From Streptomyces sp. JHA26 (lineage in GTDB: Bacteria > Actinomycetota > Actinomycetes > Streptomycetales > Streptomycetaceae), in NCBI RefSeq assembly GCF_002005565.1, contig NZ_BDJC01000010.1, positions 62,001 through 126,000 on the forward strand: DNA of 64,000 nucleotides, given 5' to 3'. A model generated the notes under the pieces. The model was not told the DNA's origin. It saw nothing but the letters and a program-made list of their open reading frames with translations, and did not search any database. Shown piece after piece: positions 27,239 through 36,578 of this stretch; position 1 is the first letter of the stretch, and each line of letters opens with the position of its first letter. A program made the translations under genes and the position numbers.

Positions 27239-28261
27239 ATGCGCATCGGGGTCATCGGTACGGGTCGCATCGGCACGGTCCACGCCCGCACGCTCAGCCG
27301 TCATCGCGACGTCGGGTCCCTGATCCTCACGGACGCGGACCTGGGGCGGGCGCAGGCCCTGGCCCAGCGGCTGGGCGAGACGGCGGCGCCCGGGGTGGAC
27401 GAGATCTTCCGGTGGGGCGTGGACGCCGTGGTGATCACGACGGCGACGTCGGCCCACGCCGAGCTGATCGGCCGGGCGGCGCGCTCGGGGCTGCCGGTGT
27501 TCTGCGAGAAGCCCATCGCGCCGGACATGGCCGGCACGCTGCAGGCGATTGCCGAGGTGGAGACCGCGGGGACGATTCTGCAGATGGGGTTCCAGCGCCG
27601 CTTCGACGCGGGCTACACGGGGGCGCGGGAGGCGGTGCGGTCCGGGCGGCTGGGCCGGCTGCACACGGTCCGGGCGGTGACGAGCGACCAGGCTCCGCCG
27701 TCCGCCGCGTACCTGGCGCAGTCCGGCGGGCTCTACCGGGACACCCTGATCCACGACTTCGACGCCCTGCGCTGGGTGACCGGCCGGGAGGTCGTCGACG
27801 TGTACGCCGCCGGGTCCGACGCCGGGCCGCCGGTGTTCCGCGGGGCGGGCGACGTGGACACGGGCGCGGCGCTGCTGACGCTGGACGACGGCACGCTGGC
27901 CACGGTGACGGCGACGCGGCTGAACGGCGCGGGCTACGACGTGCGCATGGAGCTGGCCGGGGAGCGCGACCAGATCGTCGTCGGGCTGGACGACCGTACG
28001 CCCATCGCGTCGACCGAGCCGACCGGGCCACCGGCCGCGGACAAGCCCTGGACGGGCTTCGTGGAACGTTTCGGGCCCGCCTACGAGGCGGAGCTGGCCG
28101 CGTTCGTGGAGGTGGTGCGGGGCGAGCGGGCCAACCCGTGCGACGGCCGCGAGGCGCTGCAGGCGCTGCGGATCGCCGAGGCGTGCGAGATCTCCCGGCG
28201 TGAACGCAGGGCGGTACGGCCGGCGGAGGTACCGGGCGGCGACGGCCCGACGACGGGCTGA
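27239..28261 (+). CDS. Gfo/Idh/MocA oxidoreductase, inositol 2-dehydrogenase-like
   Basis: The 340-residue NAD-dependent dehydrogenase has the Rossmann motif GVIGTGRIG at the N-terminus, CEKPIAPD carrying the catalytic-site Lys, and GGLYRDTLIHDFDALRW, matching the D-x-x-x-H-D-x-D motif of IolG. It oxidises a cyclitol or sugar. It is divergent from gntR and shares the operator sequence with the ABC operon, so uptake and first oxidation are probably co-regulated. Confidence 0.87.
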   Translation: MRIGVIGTGRIGTVHARTLSRHRDVGSLILTDADLGRAQALAQRLGETAAPGVDEIFRWGVDAVVITTATSAHAELIGRAARSGLPVFCEKPIAPDMAGTLQAIAEVETAGTILQMGFQRRFDAGYTGAREAVRSGRLGRLHTVRAVTSDQAPPSAAYLAQSGGLYRDTLIHDFDALRWVTGREVVDVYAAGSDAGPPVFRGAGDVDTGAALLTLDDGTLATVTATRLNGAGYDVRMELAGERDQIVVGLDDRTPIASTEPTGPPAADKPWTGFVERFGPAYEAELAAFVEVVRGERANPCDGREALQALRIAEACEISRRERRAVRPAEVPGGDGPTTG

Positions 28262-28294
28262 GCGGGCGCCTTCCGGCGGGGGCCGGCCCTTCCG

Positions 28295-28975
28295 TCAGCG
28301 TCCGTCGTCGTGGTGGTCGTCCAGGAGGCCCGCGTCGTACGCCAGCAGCGCGATCTGCACGCGGTTGTCGAGGCCGAGCTTGGCCAGGATGCGGGAGACG
28401 TGGGTCTTGACGGTGGCGACGCTCATGTAGAGCTCCGCCGCGACGGCGGCGTTGGCCAGGCCCCGTCCGACGGCGACGGCGACCTCGCGTTCGCGGTCGT
28501 TCAGCACGGCGATGCGGGCACGCGCGCGCGTGCGCCTGGCGTCGGTGCCGGTGCCGGCCGCGTGCTCCATCAGCCGCCGGGTCACGGCGGGCGACAGGAC
28601 CGGATCGCCGGCGGCGACCTTGCGCACCGCGTCGAGGATCTGCGCGGGCGGGGTGTCCTTGAGGACGAATCCGGCGGCGCCCGCGCGCAGGGCCCGCAGC
28701 ACCTGCTCGTCGGCGTGGAAGGTGGTGAGCACCACGACCTGCGGGGCGTCCGCGCGGCCGCGCAGCCGTTCGGTGGCCGTCAGACCGTCCGTCCCCGGCA
28801 TCCGGATGTCCATGAGGACGACGTCCGGGCGGGTGCGGTCGACGAGCGCCTCGACCTCGTCGCCGTCGGCGGCCTCGCCGACGATCTCGACGTCGTCGGC
28901 GCCGCCCAGCATGAAGGACAGTCCGGCCCGCACCAGCGGGTCGTCGTCGACGAGGAGCAGTCTGATCGCAGTCAT
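28295..28975 (-). CDS. NarL/LuxR-type response regulator
   Basis: The 226-residue protein has a receiver domain (acidic pocket VDDD at residue 9-12, phosphoacceptor Asp in VLMDIRMPG, conserved Lys in VLKDTPPAQ) and a C-terminal LuxR helix-turn-helix (LNDREREVAVAVGRGL, VATVKTHVSRILAKL). It pairs with the kinase gene 103 bp upstream. Its targets are unknown. Confidence 0.93.
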   Translation of the reverse strand: MTAIRLLLVDDDPLVRAGLSFMLGGADDVEIVGEAADGDEVEALVDRTRPDVVLMDIRMPGTDGLTATERLRGRADAPQVVVLTTFHADEQVLRALRAGAAGFVLKDTPPAQILDAVRKVAAGDPVLSPAVTRRLMEHAAGTGTDARRTRARARIAVLNDREREVAVAVGRGLANAAVAAELYMSVATVKTHVSRILAKLGLDNRVQIALLAYDAGLLDDHHDDGR

Positions 28976-29078
28976 GGCCCCACGTAATCACGGTCGTCGA
29001 GAGGAGCACACACGGACCCGGCCCTTGCTGCGGCCGGGCGGTGACGCCGCGTCAGGACGCCGGGACGGTGTTCCGGCC

Positions 29079-30344
29079 TCACCCCCACGGCAGCCGCGCC
29101 CGCACCTCGAAGCCGCCGTCGGCCGTGGGACCGTGCTCCAGCGTGCCGCCCGCCAGCGTCGCACGCTCGGTCAGCCCGATCAGCCCCTGCCCGGAGCCCG
29201 GTACGCCGGGCACGTCCCCCTCGGGCGGACCGTTGCGCACGGACACGGCGAGACCGTCGCCCGGCGCCCCGGTGACGGAGAGGGCGACCTCGGTGCCGGG
29301 GGCGTGTTTGCGGGCGTTGGTCAGGGCCTCCTGGGCGACCCGGTAGGCGGTGCGGCCCACCGAGGCGGGGACGGCGGCGGGGTCGGTGACGTGACGGACG
29401 AAGGTCACCTCCATGCCGGCCTGCCGGGACTCGGCGACCAGGGCGTCCAGTGCCGCGAGGGTCGGCTGGGGGCGGCCCGCGTCGTCGGAGTCGCCGGCCC
29501 GCAGCACGCCGATGATCTCCCGCAGGTCCTGCAGTGCCTCGTGGGCGCTCTCGCGGATGACGCCGGCCGCCCTCGCCACCTCCTCGCGGGACGCGTCGGG
29601 CCGGAACTCCAGGGCGCCCGCGTGCACGCTCAGCAGCGTCAGCCGGTGGGCGAGGACGTCGTGCATCTCCCGGGCGATGGCCTCCCGTGCCAGCCGTTGG
29701 GCCTGCTCGGACCGCAGCCGCGCCTCCGTCTCCACGCGCCTGGCCCGGTCGCGCAGGCTGAGCAGGAGCTGGCGCTTGGACCGGGCGAGCATGCCCCAGC
29801 CGGCCACCGTGACCGCCAGCAGGACGCCCAGGAGGACGGTGCCGAGATAGGGCAGTTCGGGGTCCGGTCGCACCCAGTAGAAGAGGGGCTGCACCAGCAC
29901 GTTGGCGACGGTCAGCCAGGCCGTGTACCGGAAGGGGCGGTGGACGGCCACGGTGAAGAGGGAGACGAGCGCGGCGCCGGCCGAGGTGACCGACACGAGC
30001 CCGACGGGCACCAGCGCCACCGCCAGCCCGGCCGGCCACCGGCGCCTGAGCCACACGGCGGCGCACGCCGCCGCGCCGATCAGCTGGTCGGCCACTCCCC
30101 AGGCGTACGGGAGGTCGGGTTCCTGCTCCAGCGTGTCCGCGCCCAGCAGGCCGATCAGGACGGCGAGCAGGAAGCAGACGAAGTCGACGAGCCAGTCGCG
30201 TGCGGTCCGCCGGGACCGCCGTCCCGAGCGGTCCGCGTCCGGGTCGAGCTGGTCGGCCAGCGCCGACGGCAGCAGCCAGCGCCGTACCAGGGGTGCCGGG
30301 ACGAGGGGTGCCGGCGCGGTCCGTACCGGCTTGTCTTTGCTCAC
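29079..30344 (-). CDS. Two-component sensor histidine kinase (HisKA_3)
   Basis: The 421-residue membrane kinase has four to five transmembrane segments between about residues 50 and 190, a dimerisation box with the phospho-His (AREMHDVLAHRL near 225) and a HATPase domain (N box QEALTNARKHAPG, G box SGQGLIGLTERA). There is no large extracellular domain, so it may sense membrane-related signals. GTG 30344 is preceded by TAGATT 8 nt upstream, suggesting a leaderless mRNA; a TTG at 30353 is less likely. Confidence 0.9.
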   Translation of the reverse strand: MSKDKPVRTAPAPLVPAPLVRRWLLPSALADQLDPDADRSGRRSRRTARDWLVDFVCFLLAVLIGLLGADTLEQEPDLPYAWGVADQLIGAAACAAVWLRRRWPAGLAVALVPVGLVSVTSAGAALVSLFTVAVHRPFRYTAWLTVANVLVQPLFYWVRPDPELPYLGTVLLGVLLAVTVAGWGMLARSKRQLLLSLRDRARRVETEARLRSEQAQRLAREAIAREMHDVLAHRLTLLSVHAGALEFRPDASREEVARAAGVIRESAHEALQDLREIIGVLRAGDSDDAGRPQPTLAALDALVAESRQAGMEVTFVRHVTDPAAVPASVGRTAYRVAQEALTNARKHAPGTEVALSVTGAPGDGLAVSVRNGPPEGDVPGVPGSGQGLIGLTERATLAGGTLEHGPTADGGFEVRARLPWG

Positions 30345-30523
30345 GGTCGGCAAATCTACGCAGCGCGGGCCGCCGTCACCGCCCCTCGCGCCGGATCGTC
30401 GACCGAAGTCGCCGGTCCGTGGACTTTCGGCGTACCGGGCGTCCGGGAACGGCGACTTCGGTCGGCGGTGCCTCGCCCCGCGGCCGATGCGGGTGGGGGG
30501 TCCGCGGGGCGAGAGTCGGGGGC

Positions 30524-30724
30524 ATGAAGGAGTTTCTGGAGATCGTCGGATTCCTCGCTCTGGTGCAGGGCGTGGCCGGTCTGGTGCACGAGTTCACCGG
30601 CTGGGACTGGGGTTTCGTGCAGCGCGTCGGCTTCCTCGACGGCTACGAGATCTACGCGAGCGTCGCCCTGATCGTGCTGAGCCTCGCGCTGTTCGCCGCC
30701 GCCGAGAGCCGCGGAGCGGAGTGA
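30524..30724 (+). CDS. Small two-helix membrane protein
   Basis: The 66-residue protein MKEFLEIVGFLALVQGVAGL has two hydrophobic stretches (about 5-22 and 42-60) with an acidic/aromatic loop (HEFTGWDWGF). Codon use is typical of the organism. No family is recognised. It is divergent from the histidine kinase and may belong to its regulon. Confidence 0.65.
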   Translation: MKEFLEIVGFLALVQGVAGLVHEFTGWDWGFVQRVGFLDGYEIYASVALIVLSLALFAAAESRGAE

Positions 30725-30754
30725 ACGCGGCACCCCGGTTCCGCGGCGCCGTCC

Positions 30755-31150
30755 TCAGCAGCCGTGGTCGACCAGGTCGAACGACGCGTAGTGGTCGGCC
30801 GTGTAGTAGTCCTCCTGGTCCTCCTCGCCGGTGACGATGCGGCGCGCGCCGCGGGTGTCGGAGCCCGGGGTGATCACCGTGTACTCGTGGTAGTACCCGG
30901 CGGACCGGCTGGGCAGGACGCCCTCCCGGTTCTGGAAGACGGTCCCGTCCTGTTCGTACGGGTAGGGACCGCCCTGCTCGATCAGGTCGAGCGTGTCGTG
31001 CGCCTGGGCGGGCAGGTCGCTGTAGCAGATGTCGCCGACCGCGGCGGTGGCGGCGCCGGCGGTGGTGGCGGAGACGGAGCCGCCCACGAGGAGGGCGGAC
31101 AGGACTGCGGCTGCGGCGCCGGTCCGGGCGGCGCGTGGGGAGAATCGCAT
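30755..31150 (-). CDS. Secreted guanyl-specific ribonuclease (RNase Sa type)
   Basis: The 131-residue precursor has a signal peptide and a mature part closely resembling RNase Sa of S. aureofaciens, including PYPYEQDG, FQNREGVLP and GYYHEYTVITPG. The catalytic set Glu89, Arg100, Arg104 and His120 has the same spacing as Glu54, Arg65, Arg69 and His85 of mature RNase Sa. It cleaves RNA after guanosine outside the cell. No barstar-like inhibitor gene is adjacent. Confidence 0.95.
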   Translation of the reverse strand: MRFSPRAARTGAAAAVLSALLVGGSVSATTAGAATAAVGDICYSDLPAQAHDTLDLIEQGGPYPYEQDGTVFQNREGVLPSRSAGYYHEYTVITPGSDTRGARRIVTGEEDQEDYYTADHYASFDLVDHGC

Positions 31151-31325
31151 GGCCTCATGATGACGCGCGTAGACGATGGCATGTCAATGACAAGACCGTG
31201 GAGCTTCCCTGGACGTCGTATGTGTTTTCGGCGACTCCGCCCCTTCGTCCGTGCCGTCGGCCGCGGACGAGGTCGACGTCCGTTCGCCGCCGGTGCGGGT
31301 ATGCGGGGCCCGCTGGGATGGACCC

Positions 31326-32090
31326 ATGAACACGAACACGAACGCACCCGCCTTCGCTCCTTCGACCGGACGGACGGCCCTGGTGACCGGCGGCAGCCGC
31401 GGCATCGGCGCGGCCACCGCGCTGCGCCTGGCGCGGGAGGGCGCGGACGTCGCCCTCACCTACGTGAACGGCGAGGACGCGGCCGCGGACGTCGTACGGG
31501 CCGTGGAGGCGCTGGGGCGCCGGGCGGTGGCCCTGCGGGCGGACTCCGCCGACGCCCGGGAGGCGGCGGGGGCCGTCGAGCGGGCGGCACAGGCGCTCGG
31601 GAGCGACATCGACGTGCTGGTCAACAACGTGGGCCTGGGACTGCTCGGACCGCTGGAGAGCCTGTCGCCCGCCGACGTCGACCGCCTGCTGGCCGTGAAC
31701 GTCCGCGGCGTCTTCCTGACCTCCCAGGCGGCTGCGGCCCGCATGCCGGAGGGCGGCCGGATCATCACGATCGGCACCTGCATGACCCAGCGGGTGCCGG
31801 GGCCCGGCGGCACGCTGTACGCCATGAGCAAGGCGGCCCTCGTCGGCCTGACCAAGGCCCTGGCGCGGGAGCTCGGTCCGCGCGGGATCACGGCGAACAT
31901 CGTCCACCCGGGGCCGATCGACACGGACATGAACCCGGCGGACGGCCCCCACGCGGACGGACAGGCCGCCATGACGGCACTGGGCCGTTTCGGCACGGCG
32001 GACGAGGTGGCGTCGACCGTGGCGTACCTGGCCACCGCCTCCTACGTCACCGGCGCGGAGTTCGCGGTGGACGGCGGCCACGCGGCGTAG
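31326..32090 (+). CDS. Short-chain dehydrogenase/reductase
   Basis: The 254-residue SDR has the cofactor motif TGGSRGIG, NNVG (usual NNAG), and an active-site Tyr-x-x-x-Lys seen as YAMSKAALVG; the usual catalytic Ser position is in TIGTCMTQR, where Thr/Cys replace Ser. The C-terminal VTGAEFAVDGGHAA is typical. The substrate is unknown. It is divergent from the RNase gene and ends before a strong terminator. Confidence 0.88.
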   Translation: MNTNTNAPAFAPSTGRTALVTGGSRGIGAATALRLAREGADVALTYVNGEDAAADVVRAVEALGRRAVALRADSADAREAAGAVERAAQALGSDIDVLVNNVGLGLLGPLESLSPADVDRLLAVNVRGVFLTSQAAAARMPEGGRIITIGTCMTQRVPGPGGTLYAMSKAALVGLTKALARELGPRGITANIVHPGPIDTDMNPADGPHADGQAAMTALGRFGTADEVASTVAYLATASYVTGAEFAVDGGHAA

Positions 32091-32177
32091 GGGCCGCGGG
32101 GCACAGGGGCCGCGGGCAGGGCCGACCGCGGGCAGGGCAGGACCGACCGCGGCCGGCACGCTGCCGTCCGCCACGCG

Positions 32178-32217
32178 CGCGGGGCGCACCGGTGCTGTCC
32201 TGCCGGTGCGCCCCGCG
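32178..32217. terminator. Hairpin between the SDR and allantoicase genes
   Basis: CGCGGGGCGCACCGG (from 32178) pairs with CCGGTGCGCCCCGCG (to 32217): a 15-bp stem with a 10-nt loop. It lies between convergent genes and probably ends both transcripts. Confidence 0.75.
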
Positions 32218-32266
32218 GTACTCGGGGACCGGCCGCTCCCGTCGCCGGGGCCGGCCGGTCCGTGCG

Positions 32267-33406
32267 TCAGCCGCCCAGTTCCTGGTGGCGGGCGGCCAGG
32301 CGGGCCGCTCCGTCCTCGGTCAGGGAGCCGAACAGGCGCAGGCGGGAGATGCCACCGTCGGGGAAGATGTCCACGCGCGCGTGGGTGCCGACGGCCGCCT
32401 CGGGCAGGACGAAGCGGTGGTTGGTGTCGGGCTGCATCCGGGTCCGCGGCAGCACCTCGCGCCACTCACCGGCCCCTTCCCCGTCGACGTCCTTCACCGA
32501 CACCGACGCCCAGCCCGCCGAGTTGCCCTTCAGGTACGCCGTGTCGATCTCGATCGCGCGGATCCGGGAGCGGCCGACCAGCCGGTAGCTGATCCAGTCG
32601 TTGCCCCGGTCGCGGCGGCGGCGGGTCTCCCAGCCGTCGTCCATCTTGCGGGAGCGGCCCGGCTGGATGGTGTTGGTGGCCGGTGAGTAGAAGAGGTTGG
32701 AGGCGTCCTCGACCCGGCCGCCGTTCTCCAGCGCGACCACGTCGAAGGTGCCGAGCGCCGCGAGCCACTCGGGGTCCGGGACGACCTCGCCGTACACGCG
32801 CAGGCGGGCGATGCCCCCGTCGGGGTGCTGCTTGAGGCGCAGGTGGGTGAAGCGCTGCTCGGCCGAGACGGCGAAGCCGTTGGCGGCGTGGCCGCCGACC
32901 GCGGTGCGCGGGACGAGGGTCGTCCACTTCACGTCGTCCGCGAGCAGTTCCTCCGGCGACGGGGAGCCGGCGACCGAGGTGCCCTCGACGGAGACGGCCT
33001 GCGGGTAGTTGCCGCGGAAGTGGGCGGTGTCGACGACGACGCCGCGGACCACGCCGGGCGCGCCGAGGCGGATCAGCGCCCAGTCGTGGTCGTCCTCGGT
33101 GGGCCAGGGGTGCTCGGCGGAGACGCCGCGGCGGCGGCGGGTCTCCCAGCCGTCCATGACCTTGCCCTTGTGCCCGAAGTGCTCGGGGTCGAACTCGGCG
33201 CGCTCGGGCACCAGCAGGTTCTCGCGCTGGGCGAAGAACTCGTCGTTGGCGGCGACGACACCCGCGCCGAGCTGCCGGTCGGCAAGGTTGGCGTACTGGG
33301 TGAAGGGGAAGTCGGCGGTGCGGTAGTCCGCGTACGGGTCGCCGCCTCCGTAGGGGTTCGCGTCTCCGGTGAAGCTGGCCAACGAGGTGTTCTGCTGGGC
33401 CGTCAC
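32267..33406 (-). CDS. alc: Allantoicase
   Basis: The 379-residue enzyme hydrolyses allantoate to ureidoglycolate and urea. It has the two-fold repeated allantoicase domain, visible as GKVMDGWETRRRR and RKMDDGWETRRRR, each followed by a W-x-x-I/Y-R-L region and HPDGGIARLRVYGE or FPDGGISRLRLFG. The GTG at 33406 has AAGGA upstream. It follows allantoinase by 59 bp and is presumably co-transcribed with it. Confidence 0.93.
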   Translation of the reverse strand: MTAQQNTSLASFTGDANPYGGGDPYADYRTADFPFTQYANLADRQLGAGVVAANDEFFAQRENLLVPERAEFDPEHFGHKGKVMDGWETRRRRGVSAEHPWPTEDDHDWALIRLGAPGVVRGVVVDTAHFRGNYPQAVSVEGTSVAGSPSPEELLADDVKWTTLVPRTAVGGHAANGFAVSAEQRFTHLRLKQHPDGGIARLRVYGEVVPDPEWLAALGTFDVVALENGGRVEDASNLFYSPATNTIQPGRSRKMDDGWETRRRRDRGNDWISYRLVGRSRIRAIEIDTAYLKGNSAGWASVSVKDVDGEGAGEWREVLPRTRMQPDTNHRFVLPEAAVGTHARVDIFPDGGISRLRLFGSLTEDGAARLAARHQELGG

Positions 33407-33465
33407 GGTGATCAGGAGTTCCTTTCGGGGTCGTTCGTGTGGGTGGGGGCAGGTCCGGACGTGGG

Positions 33466-34806
33466 TCACGGGGTCCGGGTGAGGAGCTGTCCCTTCGGGT
33501 CGGTGAACGCGCCGTCCGCCACGATGCGCTCCCCGCGCAGCCAGGTGGACTTCACGACGCCGTACAGGGTCTTGCCCGCGTACGCGGTGACGCGGTTTCG
33601 GTGCTGGAGGCCGGCCGGGTCGACGGTGAAGGTCTCGTCGGGGGCGAGGACGGCGAAGTCGGCGTCGTGACCCGGCGCGACGGCGCCCTTGCGGGCCTGG
33701 AGCCCGACGAGACGGGAGGTGTTCGCCGACATCCAGCGGACGATGTCCTCCAGGCCGTGGCCCCGCTCGCGGGCCGCGGTCCACATGGCCGCCAGGCTCA
33801 GCTGGAGACCGGCGATGCCGCCCCAGGCGGTGGCGAAGTCGTCGGTCTTCAGGTCGGCGGTGGACGGCGAGTGGTCGGTGACCACGCAGTCGATGACGCC
33901 GTCCGCGAGCGCCTGCCACAGCAGGTCCTGGTTGGCGGCCTCGCGGATGGGCGGGCAGCACTTGAACTCGCTTGCGCCGTCGGGGACTTCCTCGGCGGTG
34001 AGGGTGAGGTAGTGCGGGCAGGTCTCCACGGTGAGGCGGACGCCCTGGGCGCGGGCCTCGGCGATCAGCGGCAGGGCGTCACCGGAGGACAGGTGGAGCA
34101 CGTGCACCCGCGCGTCGAACCGCTTGGCCTGCGCGATGAGCGCGGCGACGGCGGTGTCCTCGGCGTCGCGCGGCCGGCTGGCGAGGAAGTCGGCGTACCT
34201 GGGGCCGCCCTGCTGCGGGGCGGCGGCCAGGTGGTGCGGGTCCTCGGCGTGCACGATCAGCAGGCCGTCGAAGGCGGCGATCTCGGCGAGGGAGCGGGCG
34301 AGCTGCTCCTGGTCGAGGTGCGGGAACTCGTCCACGCCCGACGGCGACAGGAACGCCTTGAAGCCGAAGACGCCGGCCTCGTGCAGCGGGCGCAGGTCCT
34401 TGACGTTGTCGGGCAGGGCGCCGCCCCAGAAGCCGACGTCGACGTGCGCCTTGTCGGCGGCGACCCGCTGCTTGACGCGCAGGTTCTCGACCGTGGTGGT
34501 CGGCGGGAGGGAGTTGAGCGGCATGTCCACGAGGGTGGTGATGCCCCCGGCCGCCGCGGCGCGGGTGGCGGTCCAGAAGCCTTCCCATTCGGTGCGGCCG
34601 GGGTCGTTGACGTGCACGTGGGTGTCGACCAGACCGGGCAGGACGACGTGGTCGCCGACGTCCTCCAGGCGGGCGCCCTCCGGGACGGGCGCGTCGTGCG
34701 GGAGTACGTCCGTGATCGTGCCGCCGCTCACCGCGACGGACGCGGCGCGTACGCCCTCGGGAGTGATGACGCGCGTCGAGCGCAGCACCAGGTCAGCCTG
34801 GGACAC
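33466..34806 (-). CDS. allB: Allantoinase
   Basis: The 446-residue metal-dependent amidohydrolase opens allantoin to allantoate. Metal ligands are seen in [10 protein letters not shown], the carboxylated-Lys region [26 protein letters not shown] and CVVTDHSPS. The upstream region holds a perfect 7-bp-armed palindrome over the presumed start of transcription. It is the first gene of the allB-alc operon and divergent from the IclR gene. Confidence 0.94.
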   Translation of the reverse strand: MSQADLVLRSTRVITPEGVRAASVAVSGGTITDVLPHDAPVPEGARLEDVGDHVVLPGLVDTHVHVNDPGRTEWEGFWTATRAAAAGGITTLVDMPLNSLPPTTTVENLRVKQRVAADKAHVDVGFWGGALPDNVKDLRPLHEAGVFGFKAFLSPSGVDEFPHLDQEQLARSLAEIAAFDGLLIVHAEDPHHLAAAPQQGGPRYADFLASRPRDAEDTAVAALIAQAKRFDARVHVLHLSSGDALPLIAEARAQGVRLTVETCPHYLTLTAEEVPDGASEFKCCPPIREAANQDLLWQALADGVIDCVVTDHSPSTADLKTDDFATAWGGIAGLQLSLAAMWTAARERGHGLEDIVRWMSANTSRLVGLQARKGAVAPGHDADFAVLAPDETFTVDPAGLQHRNRVTAYAGKTLYGVVKSTWLRGERIVADGAFTDPKGQLLTRTP

Positions 34807-34899
34807 CCGAACCCCTCTCTCTGCAGTCGTTCCGCCACCGGTCCACCACCGGCCCGCCGGTTCACATCCGGGAAACGGGATCTCTCACCACGTAACGGA

Positions 34900-34948
34900 C
34901 TTCAACGTTCTGTTGAAGGAGTCTTCACTTCCCGTTCCGCGTCGTCAA
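34900..34948 (-). promoter_or_regulatory. allB promoter with overlapping operator
   Basis: On the minus strand TTGACG (34948-34943) and AAGACT (34925-34920) are spaced 17 bp. The palindrome CTTCAACGTTCTGTTGAAG (34900-34918; 7-bp perfect arms, 5-nt spacer) covers the predicted transcription start. A 15/19 match to it lies upstream of malate synthase (37227-37245), supporting a shared regulator. Confidence 0.6.
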
Positions 34949-34987
34949 GAGGCACCCTTCGTGCGGGTGTGACCGACGACCCCGCTC

Positions 34988-35020
34988 TGGACGTTTCCAC
35001 AAAGCGGAATTAGAATTCCG
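34988..35020 (+). promoter_or_regulatory. allR promoter with autoregulatory palindrome
   Basis: TGGACG (34988-34993) and TAGAAT (35011-35016) are spaced 17 bp. CGGAATTAGAATTCCG (35005-35020; perfect arms, 2-nt spacer) spans the -10 box. It resembles the general GGAA-n-TTCC form of IclR-family sites, which suggests autorepression. Confidence 0.6.
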
Positions 35021-35109
35021 ACAGACAGAACGTAGCTATGTACAAGCGGGGAGTCAACCGGCCGCCGGGTAGGCTTCTGCCCTCCCGCCAGCCCCGAAAG
35101 GAACGTGCC

Positions 35110-35913
35110 GTGCCGACGTCCAGCGCCAGCACCACCGACTCCGCCAGGTCCACCCCGGGCGGCGTCCAGTCCCTGGAACGCGCCTTCGACCTGCTCGAAC
35201 GGATGGCGGACGCGGGCGGCGAGGTCGGTCTGAGCGAGCTGTCCGCGAGCAGCGGGCTGCCGCTGCCCACCATCCACCGCCTGATGCGCACCCTCGTGGC
35301 CTGCGGATACGTGCGCCAGCAGCCCAACCGGCGCTATGCGCTCGGCCCGCGCCTGATCCGGCTCGGCGAGTCCGCGTCCCGCCTGCTGGGCACCTGGGCC
35401 CGCCCGCACCTGGCCCGGCTGGTCGAGGAGACCGGCGAGACGGCGAACATGGCCCTGCTCGACGGGGACGAGATCGTCTACGTCGCGCAGGTGCCGTCCA
35501 AGCACTCGATGCGCATGTTCACCGAGGTCGGCCGCCGCGTCCTGCCGCACTCGACGGGCGTCGGCAAGGCCCTGCTCGCCGGCTTCCCGCCGGAGGAGGT
35601 GCGGGCCCTGCTGCACCGCACCGGCATGCCGGCCGCGACGGACAGGACGATCACCACGCCGGACGGGTTCCTCGCGGCGCTGGAGGACGTGCGGCGCCAG
35701 GGATACGCGATCGACGACAACGAGCAGGAGATCGGCGTGCGCTGCCTGGCCGTCTCCGTGCCGAACTCCCCCACCGCCGCGGCCATCTCCATCTCGGGTC
35801 CGGCGGGCCGCGTCACGGAGGAAGCGACCGACCGGATGGTGCCGCTGCTCCAGCAGGTGGCGGCCGAACTCTCGGAGGAACTGCTGGCCTCGAACGGCAA
35901 CCCGGCCGGCTGA
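35110..35913 (+). CDS. allR: IclR family regulator, probable allantoin-pathway repressor
   Basis: The 267-residue protein has an IclR winged helix (about 18-80: VQSLERAFDLLERMADAGG, LPLPTIHRLMRTLVACGYV) and a GAF-like effector domain (HSTGVGKALLAGFP, GYAIDDNEQEIGVRCLAV). GTG 35110 is preceded by AAAGGAA. AllR of S. coelicolor, at the same relative position, represses allantoin genes and malate synthase and is released by allantoin-pathway intermediates; that function is transferred by synteny and family. Confidence 0.87.
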   Translation: MPTSSASTTDSARSTPGGVQSLERAFDLLERMADAGGEVGLSELSASSGLPLPTIHRLMRTLVACGYVRQQPNRRYALGPRLIRLGESASRLLGTWARPHLARLVEETGETANMALLDGDEIVYVAQVPSKHSMRMFTEVGRRVLPHSTGVGKALLAGFPPEEVRALLHRTGMPAATDRTITTPDGFLAALEDVRRQGYAIDDNEQEIGVRCLAVSVPNSPTAAAISISGPAGRVTEEATDRMVPLLQQVAAELSEELLASNGNPAG

Positions 35914-36063
35914 TCCGCCGGTCGGGCCGCACGGCGGGGCCGGGCCGCCGGGAGGGACCGCGCGGCGGTGCCGTCCCCGGACGGGTCCCGCACTCGGCCG
36001 GGGTCCCCGCCGGAGAGCGCGGGACCCGCGCCCGCGATGTCCTCGCGGTCGTGCGCCGGCGCC

Positions 36064-36378
36064 TCACCGCCGCGGCGGGTCCCCGAACAGCTCGACGGCG
36101 TGGCGGACCTCCGTCAGCCCGGGCGACAGGGCGCTGACGGAGCCGATCGCGCCGGCTATCAGCAGCAGGGAGCGGCGCAGCCTCGGCACCTCCGGGACCC
36201 CGTGGCCCGCCATCGCGGCCAGGTCGGCCAGTTCGGCCTCGGCGATCGCCCGGTCCGGGAAGTCCGCGGGCAGCACGGCCAGCTGACGGCGCAGCCGGGA
36301 CACCGCGGTCCGCAGTGCCGCCACCCTCACGTCCTCGTCGTCGACGGTCACGCGCCTCTGCCCCAAGCTCCGCAACAC
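36064..36378 (-). CDS. Small hypothetical protein (DUF5955-like)
   Basis: The 104-residue protein is largely helical (ALRTAVSRLRRQLAVLPADF, AIAEAELADLAAM) with a hydrophobic centre (RRSLLLIAGAIGSVSALSP) and the tail AVELFGDPPRR. I recall this pattern as DUF5955, of unknown function. GTG 36378 has GGAGGGG close upstream; GTG 36351 is an alternative. Confidence 0.65.
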   Translation of the reverse strand: MLRSLGQRRVTVDDEDVRVAALRTAVSRLRRQLAVLPADFPDRAIAEAELADLAAMAGHGVPEVPRLRRSLLLIAGAIGSVSALSPGLTEVRHAVELFGDPPRR

Positions 36379-36578
36379 AACCCCTCCCCCTCGCACCCCG
36401 TCGTGCGCCCCCGCGCGGTGAACGCGCCGAGCACCCCCGTGACGCCGGCCGGGCGCCGGGGGTGCGGGCCAGTAAACGCCACCCGGCGCCGGGCGCGCCA
36501 CCGCGGGGACCGAAATTCAGCCCTCCGGACAGTGGGCGCGGGCCGGGGGTTTGACGCGCGGTCGGGTATGCAGGACGC

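Noticed and set aside
28976..29078. A separate small gene between kinase and response regulator
   Set aside because: The 103-bp gap has no start with a ribosome site; it is probably just spacer within the two-component unit.
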